Origin: Paractinoplanes toevensis
GTDB taxonomy: Bacteria; Actinomycetota; Actinomycetes; Mycobacteriales; Micromonosporaceae
Assembly: GCF_018332695.1 (NCBI RefSeq)
Contig: NZ_BOQN01000068.1
Span: 1 to 64,000 of the forward strand
Direction of reading: 5' to 3'
DNA: 64,000 nucleotides
The position numbers were made by a program, and so were the translations under genes. Below are positions 17,275 through 26,207 of the stretch, in pieces. Each line of letters begins with the position of its first letter. Positions within the stretch are counted from its first letter, which is position 1. The notes below the pieces were generated by a model. That model had not been told where the DNA came from, ran no database searches, and saw nothing but the letters and a program-made list of their open reading frames with translations.

Positions 17275-18645
17275 ATGACCCTCTCCGAGGTACCCCGTCC
17301 ACCGCGCGGCCGGCTGCGGCCCGACACCGTGCTCGATCCCGACAGTCTGGTGCGCGCACTGATCGATGCCGCCACGCCCGGCCCGGCCGGGGCCGACCGC
17401 CGGCTGCGGTACGTGCCGCTGCTCGGCCGGCGCGGTGAACTGCCCGACGACGCACGAAAGGTTGCCCTGCGCGCCGAGGCGACAGCGGCCGCGCTGCCGG
17501 ACAACGCCATCGACCGGATCGACGCCGAAGCGGTGGCCGGCTGGTTGTCCGGCCGTTATGCCGAGCCGGCCTACCCGGCGGTGGTGTTCGGATCGCCGCA
17601 CGGCTCGGCCGTCCATCTGGCCGCGGCGCTCGGCGGGGCGTGGTTACCCACCAGCTTCCGGCTCCGGGTGCCGTGGCCGGGCGGTTCGCCGGAGAACTGG
17701 ACCGGCGCAGCCGAGTGGGGACGAGAAGTGGCCGGCCGCATTCTGGCCGCCAACCCCACGATCAGCGTGCGGCAGGTGCACGACCCGGTCCTGGACGGCC
17801 CGCTCTGCGGAGCGACGGTGACCCTGCACCTGCGGTGGCGACGCCTGCCGGCCGCGTACTCCCGGTTCCTGCGCACCCGGCTGGCACCCGGCGGCCTGTC
17901 GCTCACCCTCCGCGACCTGCGCACCTGGCCGGTCCACCACCTGGCGCCCGGACACACCATGCAGCTCGGCAGCCCGGTCAGCGGGTTGTCGGCGCACGAG
18001 TACGACCTCGGTGAACCCGGCCTGCGAGGGACGCCGACACATCGGGACGCCCTGCCGCAGTACGCGGAAGCGGGCGGCGAAGCGGCTCTGGAAACGGAGG
18101 TGCGGCACCTCGCCGCGCTCGCCGGGCACCACACGCACCGCGCCCTGTATTCCTCGCCGGACACGCTCAGCCGGTTCGTCGCGGACCTTTACCGGGGCCA
18201 TCTCCGTGCTGTCGCCGGGCGGGGTGAGTCCTGCCTGATCGAAACGGGACGGCTGATCTCCCCGAGCCGGGTGATCGAACACGGGCTGGTGCCGTACTGG
18301 TGCGAGTCGGCGGCGCTGCCGGCCATCGACGCCGCCGAGTGGTGGCTGGCCGGGAGCGATCCGTTCGACCGTCTCTCGGTGCTGCCGGAACCGCCCGGCA
18401 CGGCCGCGGGAGCCCATGCCGGCCTGGTCCAGTGGCGCTCGCTGGCGAGGTTCGCCCGCCACGACGGGTGGGTGGACCGGCTTGCCGCCGGGCGATACCC
18501 GACCCTTCCGATCCCCCGGAGCAACGTGGTCCGAGTGATCACGCAACGGGCGGCACCGGCGGCACCGGTTCCCCTGATGACCAACCAGCAGGTCATCGCG
18601 GCCCTCCGGCAGCAGGCGCCGACGTGCGGAATCTTCGTGGACTGA
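17275..18645 (+). CDS. Hypothetical protein, 456 residues
   Basis: I do not recognise the family. The start is taken as the ATG at 17275; the frame stays open upstream, but codons there look like antisense of the YbdK remnant. The protein is soluble with no signal peptide or membrane helix. Features include an N-terminal proline/arginine-rich segment, a region YPAVVFGSPHGSAVHLAAAL (about 100-120) that could be a nucleotide-binding or hydrolase-like strand-turn-helix, many conserved-looking tryptophans, and a C-terminal repeat of short helices ending in CGIFVD. Reading-frame quality and codon bias are good over its full length, so it appears intact. It may be driven by the SigF-like promoter at 17152. 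Confidence 0.6.
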   Translation: MTLSEVPRPPRGRLRPDTVLDPDSLVRALIDAATPGPAGADRRLRYVPLLGRRGELPDDARKVALRAEATAAALPDNAIDRIDAEAVAGWLSGRYAEPAYPAVVFGSPHGSAVHLAAALGGAWLPTSFRLRVPWPGGSPENWTGAAEWGREVAGRILAANPTISVRQVHDPVLDGPLCGATVTLHLRWRRLPAAYSRFLRTRLAPGGLSLTLRDLRTWPVHHLAPGHTMQLGSPVSGLSAHEYDLGEPGLRGTPTHRDALPQYAEAGGEAALETEVRHLAALAGHHTHRALYSSPDTLSRFVADLYRGHLRAVAGRGESCLIETGRLISPSRVIEHGLVPYWCESAALPAIDAAEWWLAGSDPFDRLSVLPEPPGTAAGAHAGLVQWRSLARFARHDGWVDRLAAGRYPTLPIPRSNVVRVITQRAAPAAPVPLMTNQQVIAALRQQAPTCGIFVD

Positions 18646-18744
18646 TAGCCGTCACCCGAAAGGTGACGTCGTCCGACGTTTGAACTGCCCTCCGGTTGGC
18701 ATCCGCCTCCGCCACAATTTACCCGAAGAGCGGAGGAACCGGAC

Positions 18745-20763
18745 GTGAGCAGTGCGGACACCGGCCGGGTGTCGTTCGGATACCGGCCGGCCCTCGACGG
18801 TCTGCGGGCACTGGCCGTGACGGCGGTGGTTCTCTACCACGCCGGCATCACCGGGCTGGGCGGCGGCTTCCTCGGCGTCGACACCTTCTTCGTCCTGTCC
18901 GGCTTCCTGATCACGTCGCTGTTGCTGACCGAACGCCTGGCACACGGACGGATCGACCTGCCCCGCTTCTGGATCCGGCGGGCCCGGCGCCTGTTGCCGG
19001 CCCTGCTGGTCATGGTGGTGGCCACCGTGGTCGCCGGGCGCTGGCTGCTCGACCCGGACGCGCTCGGGCTGCTGCGCACCGACGCCTGGGCCGCGCTGGC
19101 CTACCTGGCCAACTGGCGGATGATCTTCCGGGGCACCGGGTACGTCGCCGCGACCGCCGCGCCGTCGCCGCTGCAGCACACCTGGTCGCTGGGCATCGAG
19201 GAACAGTTCTACCTGATCTGGCCGCTGGTGGTCGCCGGGCTCATCGGCTGGGTGGCGGCCCGGCACACCCGTACCGTGCTGGTCGTCCTCTGCGGGGCCG
19301 GCGCCATCGCCTCGCAGCTGGCCTGCGGCTTGGTGTTCCAGCCGGACGACATCGCCCGCGCCTACTACGGCACCGACACCCGCGCCCAGGCCCTGCTGAT
19401 CGGGGCCGCGCTCGCCGCCGTCCTGACCCGGCCGGCGGCACCGAGCCCCGGCCGCCGCGGGCGCCTGGCCCTCGGGGTCCTCGGCGCCGCCGGTGCGGCC
19501 GCGACGGGCCTGCTCTGGCACTTCGGCGCCGATCAGGCCGCCTGGCTCTATCGCGGCGGCCTCACCGCGGCCGCTCTCGGTACCGCCCTGATGATCCTGC
19601 CGGTCATGATCGTCCCCGGCGCATTCCTGGCCCGGCTGCTCGGCTTCGCGCCGCTGGTGTGGCTCGGCCGCATCTCGTACGGCGTCTACCTGTGGCACTG
19701 GCCGCTGTTCAGCTATCTCACGGCCGACTCGACCGGCCTGTCGCGGTGGCCGCTCCTGGCCCTCCGGCTGGCCGCTACCCTGGCCGCCGCCGTGCTGAGC
19801 TACCACCTGATCGAGATGCCGATCCGGCACGGAGTACTGGGCCGGTCGCTTCCCCGTCGCGTACCGGTCGCGGTGGCCGCCGCGACCGTCGCCGTGACAG
19901 CCGTCGTGATCGCCTACGCGGCCACTCCCCCGCCCGCCCCGGTGACCACCGCGGCCCCGGTCGTCATCACCACCGTGCCGGCCGCACCGCACCTGGCCAA
20001 CCGGCGGGTGGTAGCGCCCAGGCCGGCGCCGATCGACCGGCCCGGGCGGCCCGGCGCCGGCCGTGAGCCGCGGGTGATCTTTCTCGGCGACTCGGTCTCC
20101 TGGGTCATCGGCACCTACCTGCCGGCCCACCCCGGCATGTGGACCAGCGTCCGGGCCATTCAAGGCTGCGGCATCGCCACCCTCCCGGACATCCTGCAGC
20201 TCGGCACCCGGCACACCAACTATCCCGGCTGCACCTCGTGGCAGAAACGCTGGCAGAGGGGCGTGGCCGAGGACCAGCCCGACGTGGCGGTGATCGAGCT
20301 GAACCGCTGGGAGCTGATGGATCGCCGGTACCAGGGGCGCTACCAGCACGTCGGCGACCCGGCGTACGACCGGTACCTGACCGCCCAGCTCGATCGGGCG
20401 ATCGACATCGCCGGCTCCCGCGGCGCCGCGGTCGTGCTGCTGACCGCCGCCTACACCCACCGTGCCGAGAAGCCCGACGGCAGCCTGTACCCCGAGGACC
20501 AGCCGGGACGGGTCGATGCCTGGAACCGGCTGCTGCGGGCCACCGCGGCCCGGCACCGCGACTCGGTCACCGTGCTCGACCTCAACCCGGTCGTCTGCCC
20601 GGACGGCAAGTTCACCTGGAAGATCGACGGCCGCCGGGTCCGGAGCGACGGCCTGCACTACACCCCGGCCGCCGTCCAGCGAATCATCGCCCCGTGGCTG
20701 CTGCCCGAACTCGCCGCGATCGCCAACGGCACCTATCCACGCGCGACCGCCCCCGGGGACTGA
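18745..20763 (+). CDS. Acyltransferase-3 membrane protein with C-terminal SGNH domain
   Basis: 672 residues, GTG start at 18745 with CGGAGG at 18731-18736. Residues about 10-400 form an acyltransferase-3 domain with about ten membrane helices; the signature RPALDGLRALAVTAVVLYHA carries the catalytic-type Arg/His residues, followed by FFVLSGFLIT and WSLGIEEQFYLIWPL. After a Pro/Ala-rich linker a periplasmic-side SGNH hydrolase-like domain begins at IFLGDSVSW (Ser450) and ends with the Asp/His block SDGLHYTPAAV. This is the OafA/OatA layout: acyl groups are moved across the membrane and placed on an extracytoplasmic glycan. Likely substrates are peptidoglycan, teichoic-type polymer or exopolysaccharide. 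It stands alone. Confidence 0.85.
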   Translation: MSSADTGRVSFGYRPALDGLRALAVTAVVLYHAGITGLGGGFLGVDTFFVLSGFLITSLLLTERLAHGRIDLPRFWIRRARRLLPALLVMVVATVVAGRWLLDPDALGLLRTDAWAALAYLANWRMIFRGTGYVAATAAPSPLQHTWSLGIEEQFYLIWPLVVAGLIGWVAARHTRTVLVVLCGAGAIASQLACGLVFQPDDIARAYYGTDTRAQALLIGAALAAVLTRPAAPSPGRRGRLALGVLGAAGAAATGLLWHFGADQAAWLYRGGLTAAALGTALMILPVMIVPGAFLARLLGFAPLVWLGRISYGVYLWHWPLFSYLTADSTGLSRWPLLALRLAATLAAAVLSYHLIEMPIRHGVLGRSLPRRVPVAVAAATVAVTAVVIAYAATPPPAPVTTAAPVVITTVPAAPHLANRRVVAPRPAPIDRPGRPGAGREPRVIFLGDSVSWVIGTYLPAHPGMWTSVRAIQGCGIATLPDILQLGTRHTNYPGCTSWQKRWQRGVAEDQPDVAVIELNRWELMDRRYQGRYQHVGDPAYDRYLTAQLDRAIDIAGSRGAAVVLLTAAYTHRAEKPDGSLYPEDQPGRVDAWNRLLRATAARHRDSVTVLDLNPVVCPDGKFTWKIDGRRVRSDGLHYTPAAVQRIIAPWLLPELAAIANGTYPRATAPGD

Positions 20764-20829
20764 AACGGTTCGAGCAGCCCGGAGGTTGCCGGAGCCTGTC
20801 GTGGTGGTGGCACAACGCGGCCCGGCTGT

Positions 20830-21071
20830 CCGGGCGGCAGCAGGTCGGCGGCACCGAGCAGGGCCAGGACTTGGGCAGCCGGTGCGCTGATCGCACAGAC
20901 CCGCGGTGCCACCCGGACGTTGAGCAGGCCGATGACCGCCGCCCGGAACGCCGGTGCACGATGCATGTCGAGCTCGCCGCGGACGGCCCGGACCTCCAGC
21001 ACCTCGATCCCCGACCGGCTCAGGCGCCGTAGGTACACCGGATTCAGCGCGGCGCGGACGGCCGGGACCAC
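20830..21071 (-). pseudogene. STAS-domain (anti-sigma antagonist-like) remnant
   Basis: In one minus-strand frame I see EVRAVRGELDMHRAPAFRAA, which resembles the second strand and helix of a STAS domain, then directly APAAQVLALLGAADLLP, which resembles its last helix. The segment in between, which in working antagonists holds the phosphorylatable serine motif (D-S-x-G), is missing. The piece overlaps the end of the M20 remnant. Family assignment is by eye and moderate; that the gene is incomplete is more certain. Confidence 0.4.
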
Positions 21072-21400
21072 AGATACGCCAGGGTAGCGGTCCCGTTGAC
21101 CAGCATTTCGATGGACACCCGTTCATCGCTGCCGTGCCACCGATCCTCGGGCAGCCCGACGCCGAAGAACAGGACCGGCGCGTCGAGCACCCGGCTGAGC
21201 AGTTCGGCCGGTCCGCCGCGCGATCGTGAGGTCGTACTCGACCGTGCCGGCGAGATGTCAGCCACCCAGCGCCGCAACTGATCGGCGACGTCGGCGACTG
21301 TCTGGCCGGGAACCGTCCGGATGTTCACGGTCGCGGTCGCCACCGCCGGAAAGCCGGTGGCGCGCAACTCGGCCGCCTCATGCCATCTCGGGGCGCCCAC
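21044..21400 (-). pseudogene. M20-family peptidase, C-terminal remnant
   Basis: The frame begins within a dimerisation domain (ATATVNIRTVPGQTVADVAD), where M20 amidohydrolases have the conserved N-x-R-x-x-P-G. Around 21225-21240 the frame changes (the continuation VEYDLTIARR is in another frame). It then resumes with the family's C-terminal block, WHGSDERVSIEMLVNGTATLAYLW. The whole N-terminal metal-binding domain is absent and material is missing in the middle, so this is a degraded gene. No peptidase activity is expected. It lies between the acyltransferase and the DUF6098 gene. Confidence 0.7.
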
Positions 21401-21462
21401 CCGTACGGGTTCGGTCCGGCCGAGCGACGACTAACGCTCGCGAATCGGGGCACGCGGGGGGC

Positions 21463-21924
21463 GTGTTCGAGAACTTGCCCACGATCGCCGACCTGGATGA
21501 TCTCATCGAACTGATCACCAGCTCGGCGGCAGAAGATCAATTATTCGTACGGTGGTCGGCCGGCCCGGCGGTGGACCTGCGCCAGGACGAGACCAGCCGG
21601 GACTCGCTGACCGGTGTGCCGCTGCCCGGCCTGTCGGCCAACCCGCTCGCCGTCGAACCGTGGTGGGGTGACCGATCCCTGCGGCTCTGGGTGGCCCGCC
21701 GGCTGTACGACTACCGCCACCTGCGGTACCTGCGCGGGCCGAACGTCCGCCCGTGGGTGCTGGTGGGTAGCCGGTGCGGCCGCGGACCGGACAACGAGCC
21801 GCTGGTCAGGGTGCGCCGGCCGGTCGCCTGGATCGCCGACGCCGCGTTGATCGAGGCGGAGCACCTGGTCGAGGCCCAGAATTCGGCCGAGTGGGGCCCG
21901 CTGGACCGGCGCGGTGCCCGATGA
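21463..21924 (+). CDS. DUF6098 family protein
   Basis: 153 residues; GTG at 21463. The N-terminus FENLPTIADLDDLIELI and the body (VRWSAGPAVDLRQDETSRDS, LRLWVARRLYDYRHLR) match DUF6098, a small soluble actinobacterial family without known function that often stands with CDGSH and stress genes. The Arg/Tyr-rich region at about 75-105 is the best conserved. No signal peptide or membrane helix. It is the first gene of a six-gene plus-strand series that ends at 26153, but a separate SigF-like promoter lies after it. Confidence 0.75.
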   Translation: MFENLPTIADLDDLIELITSSAAEDQLFVRWSAGPAVDLRQDETSRDSLTGVPLPGLSANPLAVEPWWGDRSLRLWVARRLYDYRHLRYLRGPNVRPWVLVGSRCGRGPDNEPLVRVRRPVAWIADAALIEAEHLVEAQNSAEWGPLDRRGAR

Positions 21925-21956
21925 CACCGGCGACGGCGACCGCTTACCCGCCGGGG

Positions 21957-21981
21957 GTTTGGCCGGCCGCCTGGCGGGGAT
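21957..21981 (+). promoter_or_regulatory. Possible SigB/SigF-type promoter before the CDGSH gene
   Basis: GTTT at 21957-21960, 15 bp, GGGGAT at 21976-21981; one mismatch to GGGTAT. It lies 10 bp before the CDGSH start codon, so a transcript would have almost no leader. Confidence 0.45.
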
Positions 21982-21991
21982 CCGGTCCGCC

Positions 21992-22207
21992 ATGAGTTCG
22001 ACCATCATTCCGTACGAGGACGGCCCGCTGATCGTCCGCGGCGACTTCGAGATCGTCACACCGGACGGCGCGCCGATCGAGGCCGGCCGGGCCACGGTCG
22101 CCCTGTGCCGGTGCGGGAAGTCGGCGATCAAGCCGTTCTGCGACGGCACCCACAAGGTGATCAACTTCCGGGCGGGCACCGACCGTGTCACACCGCCGCC
22201 GCGATGA
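21992..22207 (+). CDS. CDGSH iron-sulfur domain protein
   Basis: 71 residues. The motif CRCGKSAIKPFCDGTH supplies the three Cys and one His ligands of a [2Fe-2S] cluster (Cys39, Cys41, Cys50, His54), the definition of the CDGSH (mitoNEET-like) family. The ATG at 21992 is chosen over an upstream ATG at 21914 because the latter lies inside the preceding gene and encodes unrelated sequence. CDGSH proteins transfer electrons or clusters and are redox- and pH-sensitive. The pairing with a haem-oxygenase-like iron enzyme gene immediately downstream is common in actinomycetes and suggests that it donates electrons or iron to that enzyme. Confidence 0.88.
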   Translation: MSSTIIPYEDGPLIVRGDFEIVTPDGAPIEAGRATVALCRCGKSAIKPFCDGTHKVINFRAGTDRVTPPPR

Positions 22208-22230
22208 GCCGGCGATGATCCCCCGGCGGC

Positions 22231-22255
22231 GTTTACCCGGCGCGTGCGCGGGAAG
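22231..22255 (+). promoter_or_regulatory. Weak SigB/SigF-like promoter before the diiron-protein gene
   Basis: GTTT at 22231-22234, 15 bp, GGGAAG at 22250-22255. The -10 box coincides with the probable ribosome binding site of the gene starting at 22265, so the resemblance may be accidental. Confidence 0.25.
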
Positions 22256-22264
22256 CCAGCCGGC

Positions 22265-23230
22265 ATGAAACTCCCTGCTCCGCGCGGTGCCGTCTCCACC
22301 GCGGTGATCGATCTGCTCGGTGGGAAGGCGGCGACGTTGCCCCGCACGACGACGCCGGACGACGACGAGGATCTGCATCTGGCGCTGTTCGTCTGCTACG
22401 AGATGGCCTACCGCGGCTGGGACGGGGTGGACGACCGCTGGGAGTGGGATCCCGAGCTGCTGCGGTTGCGCGCCGCGCTGGAACAGCGGTTCGAGGCCGA
22501 CCTGCACGCTCTCGCCGGCCCGCCGGAGCACGTGGACCCGGAGACCGTGCCACACCGCCTGACCGAGTTGGTCACGGCCGACGACGGCCCCTCGCTGTCC
22601 GGCCGTCTGCGGAGCCGGGCCACCTACGAGCAGTTCCGCGAGTTCGTCACGCACCGTTCCGTCTACCACCTGCGCGAGGCCGACCCGCACACGTACGTGA
22701 TCCCCCGCCTGGCCGGACGGCCGAAGGCGGCACTGATCGAGATCCAGCTCGACGAGTACGGCGGGGGCGTCGTCTCGAAGATGCACCAGGAACTCTTCAA
22801 ACGCACGATGAGCTGGTTCGGCCTCGACCTGACCTACGGGGCGTACGTCGATGCGGTCCCCGCCGCGACGCTGGCCACGAACAACGTGATGTCGCTGTTC
22901 GCCCTGCACCGCCGCAACCGGGCCGCCCTGCTCGGTCATCTCGCCGCCTACGAGATGACCTCCTCGATACCCAACCGGGCGTACGCCGGCGGGCTGCGCC
23001 GGCTGGGCGGGGACGCGAGCGCCACCGCGTTCTACGACGAGCACGTGGAGGCGGACGCGGTACACGAACAGATCGCCGCGCACGACCTGTGCGGGTCCTT
23101 CGCCGTCGCCGAACCCGAGCTGGCCGGCGACGTGCTGTACGGCGCCCGCTGCGCCCTGGCGCTCGACGCGCGGTGGGCCGGTACGGTGCTCGCCTCCTGG
23201 GACGCCGGTCGATCATCGTTGCGGGAGTGA
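22265..23230 (+). CDS. Iron-containing redox enzyme (haem-oxygenase-like fold)
   Basis: 321 residues; ATG at 22265. The sequence is mostly helical and matches the iron-containing redox enzyme family: HLALFVCYEMAYRGWDGVDD near residue 45, YVIPRLAGRPKAALIEIQLDEYGGG near 155, KMHQELFKRTM, and FYDEHVEADAVHEQIAAHDL near 270. The Glu and His residues in these blocks are the expected diiron ligands of the haem-oxygenase-like diiron oxidases. Such enzymes oxidise or cleave small substrates using oxygen; the substrate is unknown. The CDGSH protein upstream is a likely electron partner, and the MBL gene starts 3 bp after the stop codon, indicating an operon. Confidence 0.82.
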   Translation: MKLPAPRGAVSTAVIDLLGGKAATLPRTTTPDDDEDLHLALFVCYEMAYRGWDGVDDRWEWDPELLRLRAALEQRFEADLHALAGPPEHVDPETVPHRLTELVTADDGPSLSGRLRSRATYEQFREFVTHRSVYHLREADPHTYVIPRLAGRPKAALIEIQLDEYGGGVVSKMHQELFKRTMSWFGLDLTYGAYVDAVPAATLATNNVMSLFALHRRNRAALLGHLAAYEMTSSIPNRAYAGGLRRLGGDASATAFYDEHVEADAVHEQIAAHDLCGSFAVAEPELAGDVLYGARCALALDARWAGTVLASWDAGRSSLRE

Positions 23231-23233
23231 TCC

Positions 23234-24022
23234 ATGCAAGCCACCGTCACCTTCATCGGCAACGCCACGACCGTCCTGCGGCTGGGCGAGTTCACCTTGC
23301 TGACCGACCCGGCGTTCGGGCCGGCGGGCAGCCGCGTCTACCTCGGTTACGGGGCGTGGACCCGCCGACTGGCCGATCCCGCCCTGCCGGCCCTCGATCT
23401 CGCCCAGGTGGACGCGGTGCTCCTCTCCCATCTGCACGGCGACCATTTCGACCGGGCCGCGCGGCGACGACTCGCGCACTCCCTGCCGATCATCACGACA
23501 CCCCAGGCGCAACGCCGTCTGCGCCGCCGGCACTTCGAGGCGGTGCACGGGCTGCCGACCTGGGAGTGCCACGAATGGACCCGGGACCGCCAGCGGCTGC
23601 GGGTCACCGCGGTGCCCGGCCGGCACGGTCCCGGCCCGGTCGACGCCCTGCTGCCGGACGTGATGGGCTCCGTCGTCGAGCTGGAACAGGACGGGCAGCG
23701 CGAGCTGACGGTGTACATCACCGGCGACACGCTGTACGACACGAACCTCGCCGAGATACCGCGGCGGTTCGGCGAGATCGACGCCATGCTCATCCACCTC
23801 GGCGGCACCCGGCTGCTCGGGCTGCTGCTGACCATGGACGACCGGCAGGGCACCGATCTCACCCACCTGATCCGGCCGAGGCTCACCGTCCCCGTGCACT
23901 TCGATGACTACCGGGTGATGAAGTCGCCGCTGAGCGACTTCCTGGCCCGCGCGCGGCAGCAGGGACTGACCGGCGTTCAACCGATCGCGCGCGGCGACAC
24001 GCTGGATCTGCGGTCGCCCTGA
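23234..24022 (+). CDS. MBL-fold metallo-hydrolase
   Basis: 262 residues. The zinc-binding motif SHLHGDHFD (His66, His68, Asp70, His71) and further blocks VPGRHGPGP, YITGDTLYD and the C-terminal VPVHFDDY place it among UlaG-like metallo-beta-lactamase-fold hydrolases. There is no signal peptide, so it acts in the cytoplasm. It begins 3 bp after the stop of the diiron-enzyme gene and should be cotranslated with it. UlaG-like enzymes open lactones or cleave phosphodiesters; the substrate here cannot be deduced. Confidence 0.82.
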   Translation: MQATVTFIGNATTVLRLGEFTLLTDPAFGPAGSRVYLGYGAWTRRLADPALPALDLAQVDAVLLSHLHGDHFDRAARRRLAHSLPIITTPQAQRRLRRRHFEAVHGLPTWECHEWTRDRQRLRVTAVPGRHGPGPVDALLPDVMGSVVELEQDGQRELTVYITGDTLYDTNLAEIPRRFGEIDAMLIHLGGTRLLGLLLTMDDRQGTDLTHLIRPRLTVPVHFDDYRVMKSPLSDFLARARQQGLTGVQPIARGDTLDLRSP

Positions 24023-24063
24023 TCAGCGCGAATAGGTCGCCCGGGACGGGGAAACCGCTCGCC

Positions 24064-25044
24064 ATGACGACGATCGGAACGGCCGCACCGGCCGCATCCG
24101 CCCAGCTCGACGCCGCCGCCGACGAGGCACTGCTGCGCCTCGGCCGGGCACTCGAGGACCGCGGTTATCGGTTCATCACGGTCACCCCGACCACCCACGA
24201 ACGGGTCAACCGGCGCCCCGGGAACGCGTGGGCGCACAACGAACGGGACGTGCTGGGCTGGAGCCGGCCGTTCCGGGACGGGGTGCTGCCCGCGGAGCTG
24301 ATGGAGTTGCTGGACGCCGGCGGAGCCCTCGAGCGCCACGGCGACGGCTGGCGGAGCCGGGTCCGGTTCTCCTCCTACGACGACGAGTTGTTCCTGCACT
24401 CCGCGTTCCCTACGGCGACCGCCGATTCGGTCTTCCTGGGCCCGGACACGTACCGGATGGCCGACGCGGCGGTCGCGCACCTGGCGGCGCGGGCAACACC
24501 GGTCCGCCGGGCCGTGGACATCGGTTGTGGCACCGGGGCCGGCGCGATCGCCATCGCGAAGCGGGCGCCGGAGGCCGAGGTCATCGGCGTCGACATCAAC
24601 GACACCGCGCTGCGGTACGCCCGGATCAACGCCGAGCTGGCCGGCACCGAGCGGGTCCGGTTGTCCCGCAGCGACCTGCTGGACGGCGTGGACGGCACTT
24701 TCGACCTGATCATCGCCAACCCGCCGTTCATGATCGATCCGGCCGGCCGCACCTACCGCGACGGCGGCGGCCCGCACGGCAACGAACTCTCCCTGGCGGT
24801 CGTCGACGCCGCGAAGCAGCGGCTGGCCCCGGGTGGTTCGCTGGTGCTGTTCAGCGGGACGGGCATCGTCGACGGGAAGGACCCGCTCCGCGCGGCCGCC
24901 GAACGCCGGCTGGCCGGCGCCGGCCTGGCCTGGACCTACCGCGAGGTGGACCCCGATGTGTACGGCGAGGAGCTGGACACCGCCGCCTATCAGCACGCCG
25001 AACGGATTGCGGTCGTGGTGCTGACCGCGACCCGGCCGCGGTGA
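24064..25044 (+). CDS. Class I SAM-dependent methyltransferase (NPPF type)
   Basis: 326 residues. An N-terminal helical region precedes a Rossmann methyltransferase domain with motif I VDIGCGTGAGAI (Asp152 onwards), GVDIND as the acidic loop, and NPPF at 219-222. The NPPF/NPPY motif is typical of enzymes that methylate amide, amino or exocyclic nitrogens, such as PrmC, RsmC and TrmN6. The N-terminal domain lacks PrmC's release-factor signature, so the target may be RNA or a small molecule. It overlaps the next gene by 4 bp (GTGA), indicating coupling with the YbdK-type ligase. Confidence 0.78.
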   Translation: MTTIGTAAPAASAQLDAAADEALLRLGRALEDRGYRFITVTPTTHERVNRRPGNAWAHNERDVLGWSRPFRDGVLPAELMELLDAGGALERHGDGWRSRVRFSSYDDELFLHSAFPTATADSVFLGPDTYRMADAAVAHLAARATPVRRAVDIGCGTGAGAIAIAKRAPEAEVIGVDINDTALRYARINAELAGTERVRLSRSDLLDGVDGTFDLIIANPPFMIDPAGRTYRDGGGPHGNELSLAVVDAAKQRLAPGGSLVLFSGTGIVDGKDPLRAAAERRLAGAGLAWTYREVDPDVYGEELDTAAYQHAERIAVVVLTATRPR

Positions 25045-26153
25045 GCACACCCGGGCCGATCCCCGGCCAAACCCTGGGTGTCGAGGAGGAGTTCCTGCTC
25101 CTCGACCCGCACAGCGGCGAGAACGTGCCGGTGGCCGGAAAGGTCCTGAGCTCCCTTCCGGAGTCGGTGCGCGGGCAGAGCCGCCTGGAGTTCCGGCACA
25201 GCATGGTCGAGATGGTCACTCCGGTCTGCACCGGCCTGGCCGAACTCCGGCACCACCTGGTCGATCTCCGGCGGGCGGCCGCGGCCGCGGCGACCGGCGC
25301 CGGCGCCCGCCTGGTCGCCGTCGGCGCTACTCCGGTGGCCGAACCCTGCCGGGAGCCGACCGAGAACCCGCGGTTCCACGAGATCGCGCGGTACTACGGG
25401 CCGATCGCCGCCGACCCCGCCGTGTGCGGCTGTCACGTCCACGTCGGCGTACCGAATCGGGCGCTCGCCATCGAGGTCGGCAACCACCTGCGGGAATGGC
25501 TGCCGGTCGTGCAGGCCCTCACGGCGAACTCGCCGCTGTATCAGGGTGCCGACACCGGCTATGCCAGCTGGCGATCCGTGCAGCTGCAACGGTGGCCCAG
25601 CCTGGGGCCGACGCCGCACACCGACTCGGCCGCCGACTACGACCGGACGGTGGCCGCGATGGTGTCGTCCGGCGTCATGCTCGACGACAGCATGGTCCTC
25701 TGGTATTCGCGACCGTCCGCGACCTACCCGACGGTCGAGGTGCGAGTCAGTGACGCCGGACTCACCGTGGACGACACGGTGTTGCTCGCGGGCCTGGTCC
25801 GGGCGCTGGTGGCGACGATCAGGGACGACATCGCGGCCGGTCGGCCGGCCCTGCGCATCCCGGACGACCTGCTCCGGGCGGCGCACTGGAACGCGGCCCG
25901 CACCGGGCTGGACGGCACCCTCACGGATCTCCGGTCACGGCGTGCCCGGCCCGCCTGGAGCGTCGTCGACGAACTGGTCGCGTACGTCGGTCCGGCCCTG
26001 CACCACCAGGGCGACCGGGAGGTCGTCGAGGCGCAGCTCGCCCGCATCCGCCGGGACGGCACCGGCGCGGCCCGGCAGCGGCAGATCCTCCGGGCGGGCG
26101 GCGATATCGGCGCGGTCCTGGACCGGCTGGCCGAGCTGACCGTCTCCGGATGA
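25041..26153 (+). CDS. YbdK-type carboxylate-amine ligase (glutamate-cysteine ligase type 2)
   Basis: 370 residues; GTG at 25041 within the stop of the methyltransferase gene. Conserved blocks are GVEEEFLLLDP (Glu15-Glu17 bind metal-ATP), EFRHSMVEMVTP, CGCHVHVGVP, ALTANSPLYQGADTGYASWR and PTVEVRVSD. The family ligates an amine to a glutamate-like carboxylate with ATP; E. coli YbdK has weak glutamate-cysteine ligase activity. The length is normal for the family and no break is seen, in contrast to the paralogous remnant at 16270-17126. It is the last gene of the plus-strand run and is followed by a strong terminator. Confidence 0.87.
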   Translation: MSTPGPIPGQTLGVEEEFLLLDPHSGENVPVAGKVLSSLPESVRGQSRLEFRHSMVEMVTPVCTGLAELRHHLVDLRRAAAAAATGAGARLVAVGATPVAEPCREPTENPRFHEIARYYGPIAADPAVCGCHVHVGVPNRALAIEVGNHLREWLPVVQALTANSPLYQGADTGYASWRSVQLQRWPSLGPTPHTDSAADYDRTVAAMVSSGVMLDDSMVLWYSRPSATYPTVEVRVSDAGLTVDDTVLLAGLVRALVATIRDDIAAGRPALRIPDDLLRAAHWNAARTGLDGTLTDLRSRRARPAWSVVDELVAYVGPALHHQGDREVVEAQLARIRRDGTGAARQRQILRAGGDIGAVLDRLAELTVSG

Positions 26154-26162
26154 CCCGGAAGG

Positions 26163-26201
26163 TCGCGCGCGGGAGCGGCCGCCCTTCGCTCCCGCGCGCG
26201 A
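26163..26201. terminator. Bidirectional terminator hairpin
   Basis: A perfect 15-bp inverted repeat, TCGCGCGCGGGAGCG at 26163-26177 and its complement at 26187-26201 with a 9-nt loop, in the 54 bp between the convergent YbdK-type and catalase genes. Confidence 0.82.
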
Positions 26202-26207
26202 TGACCG

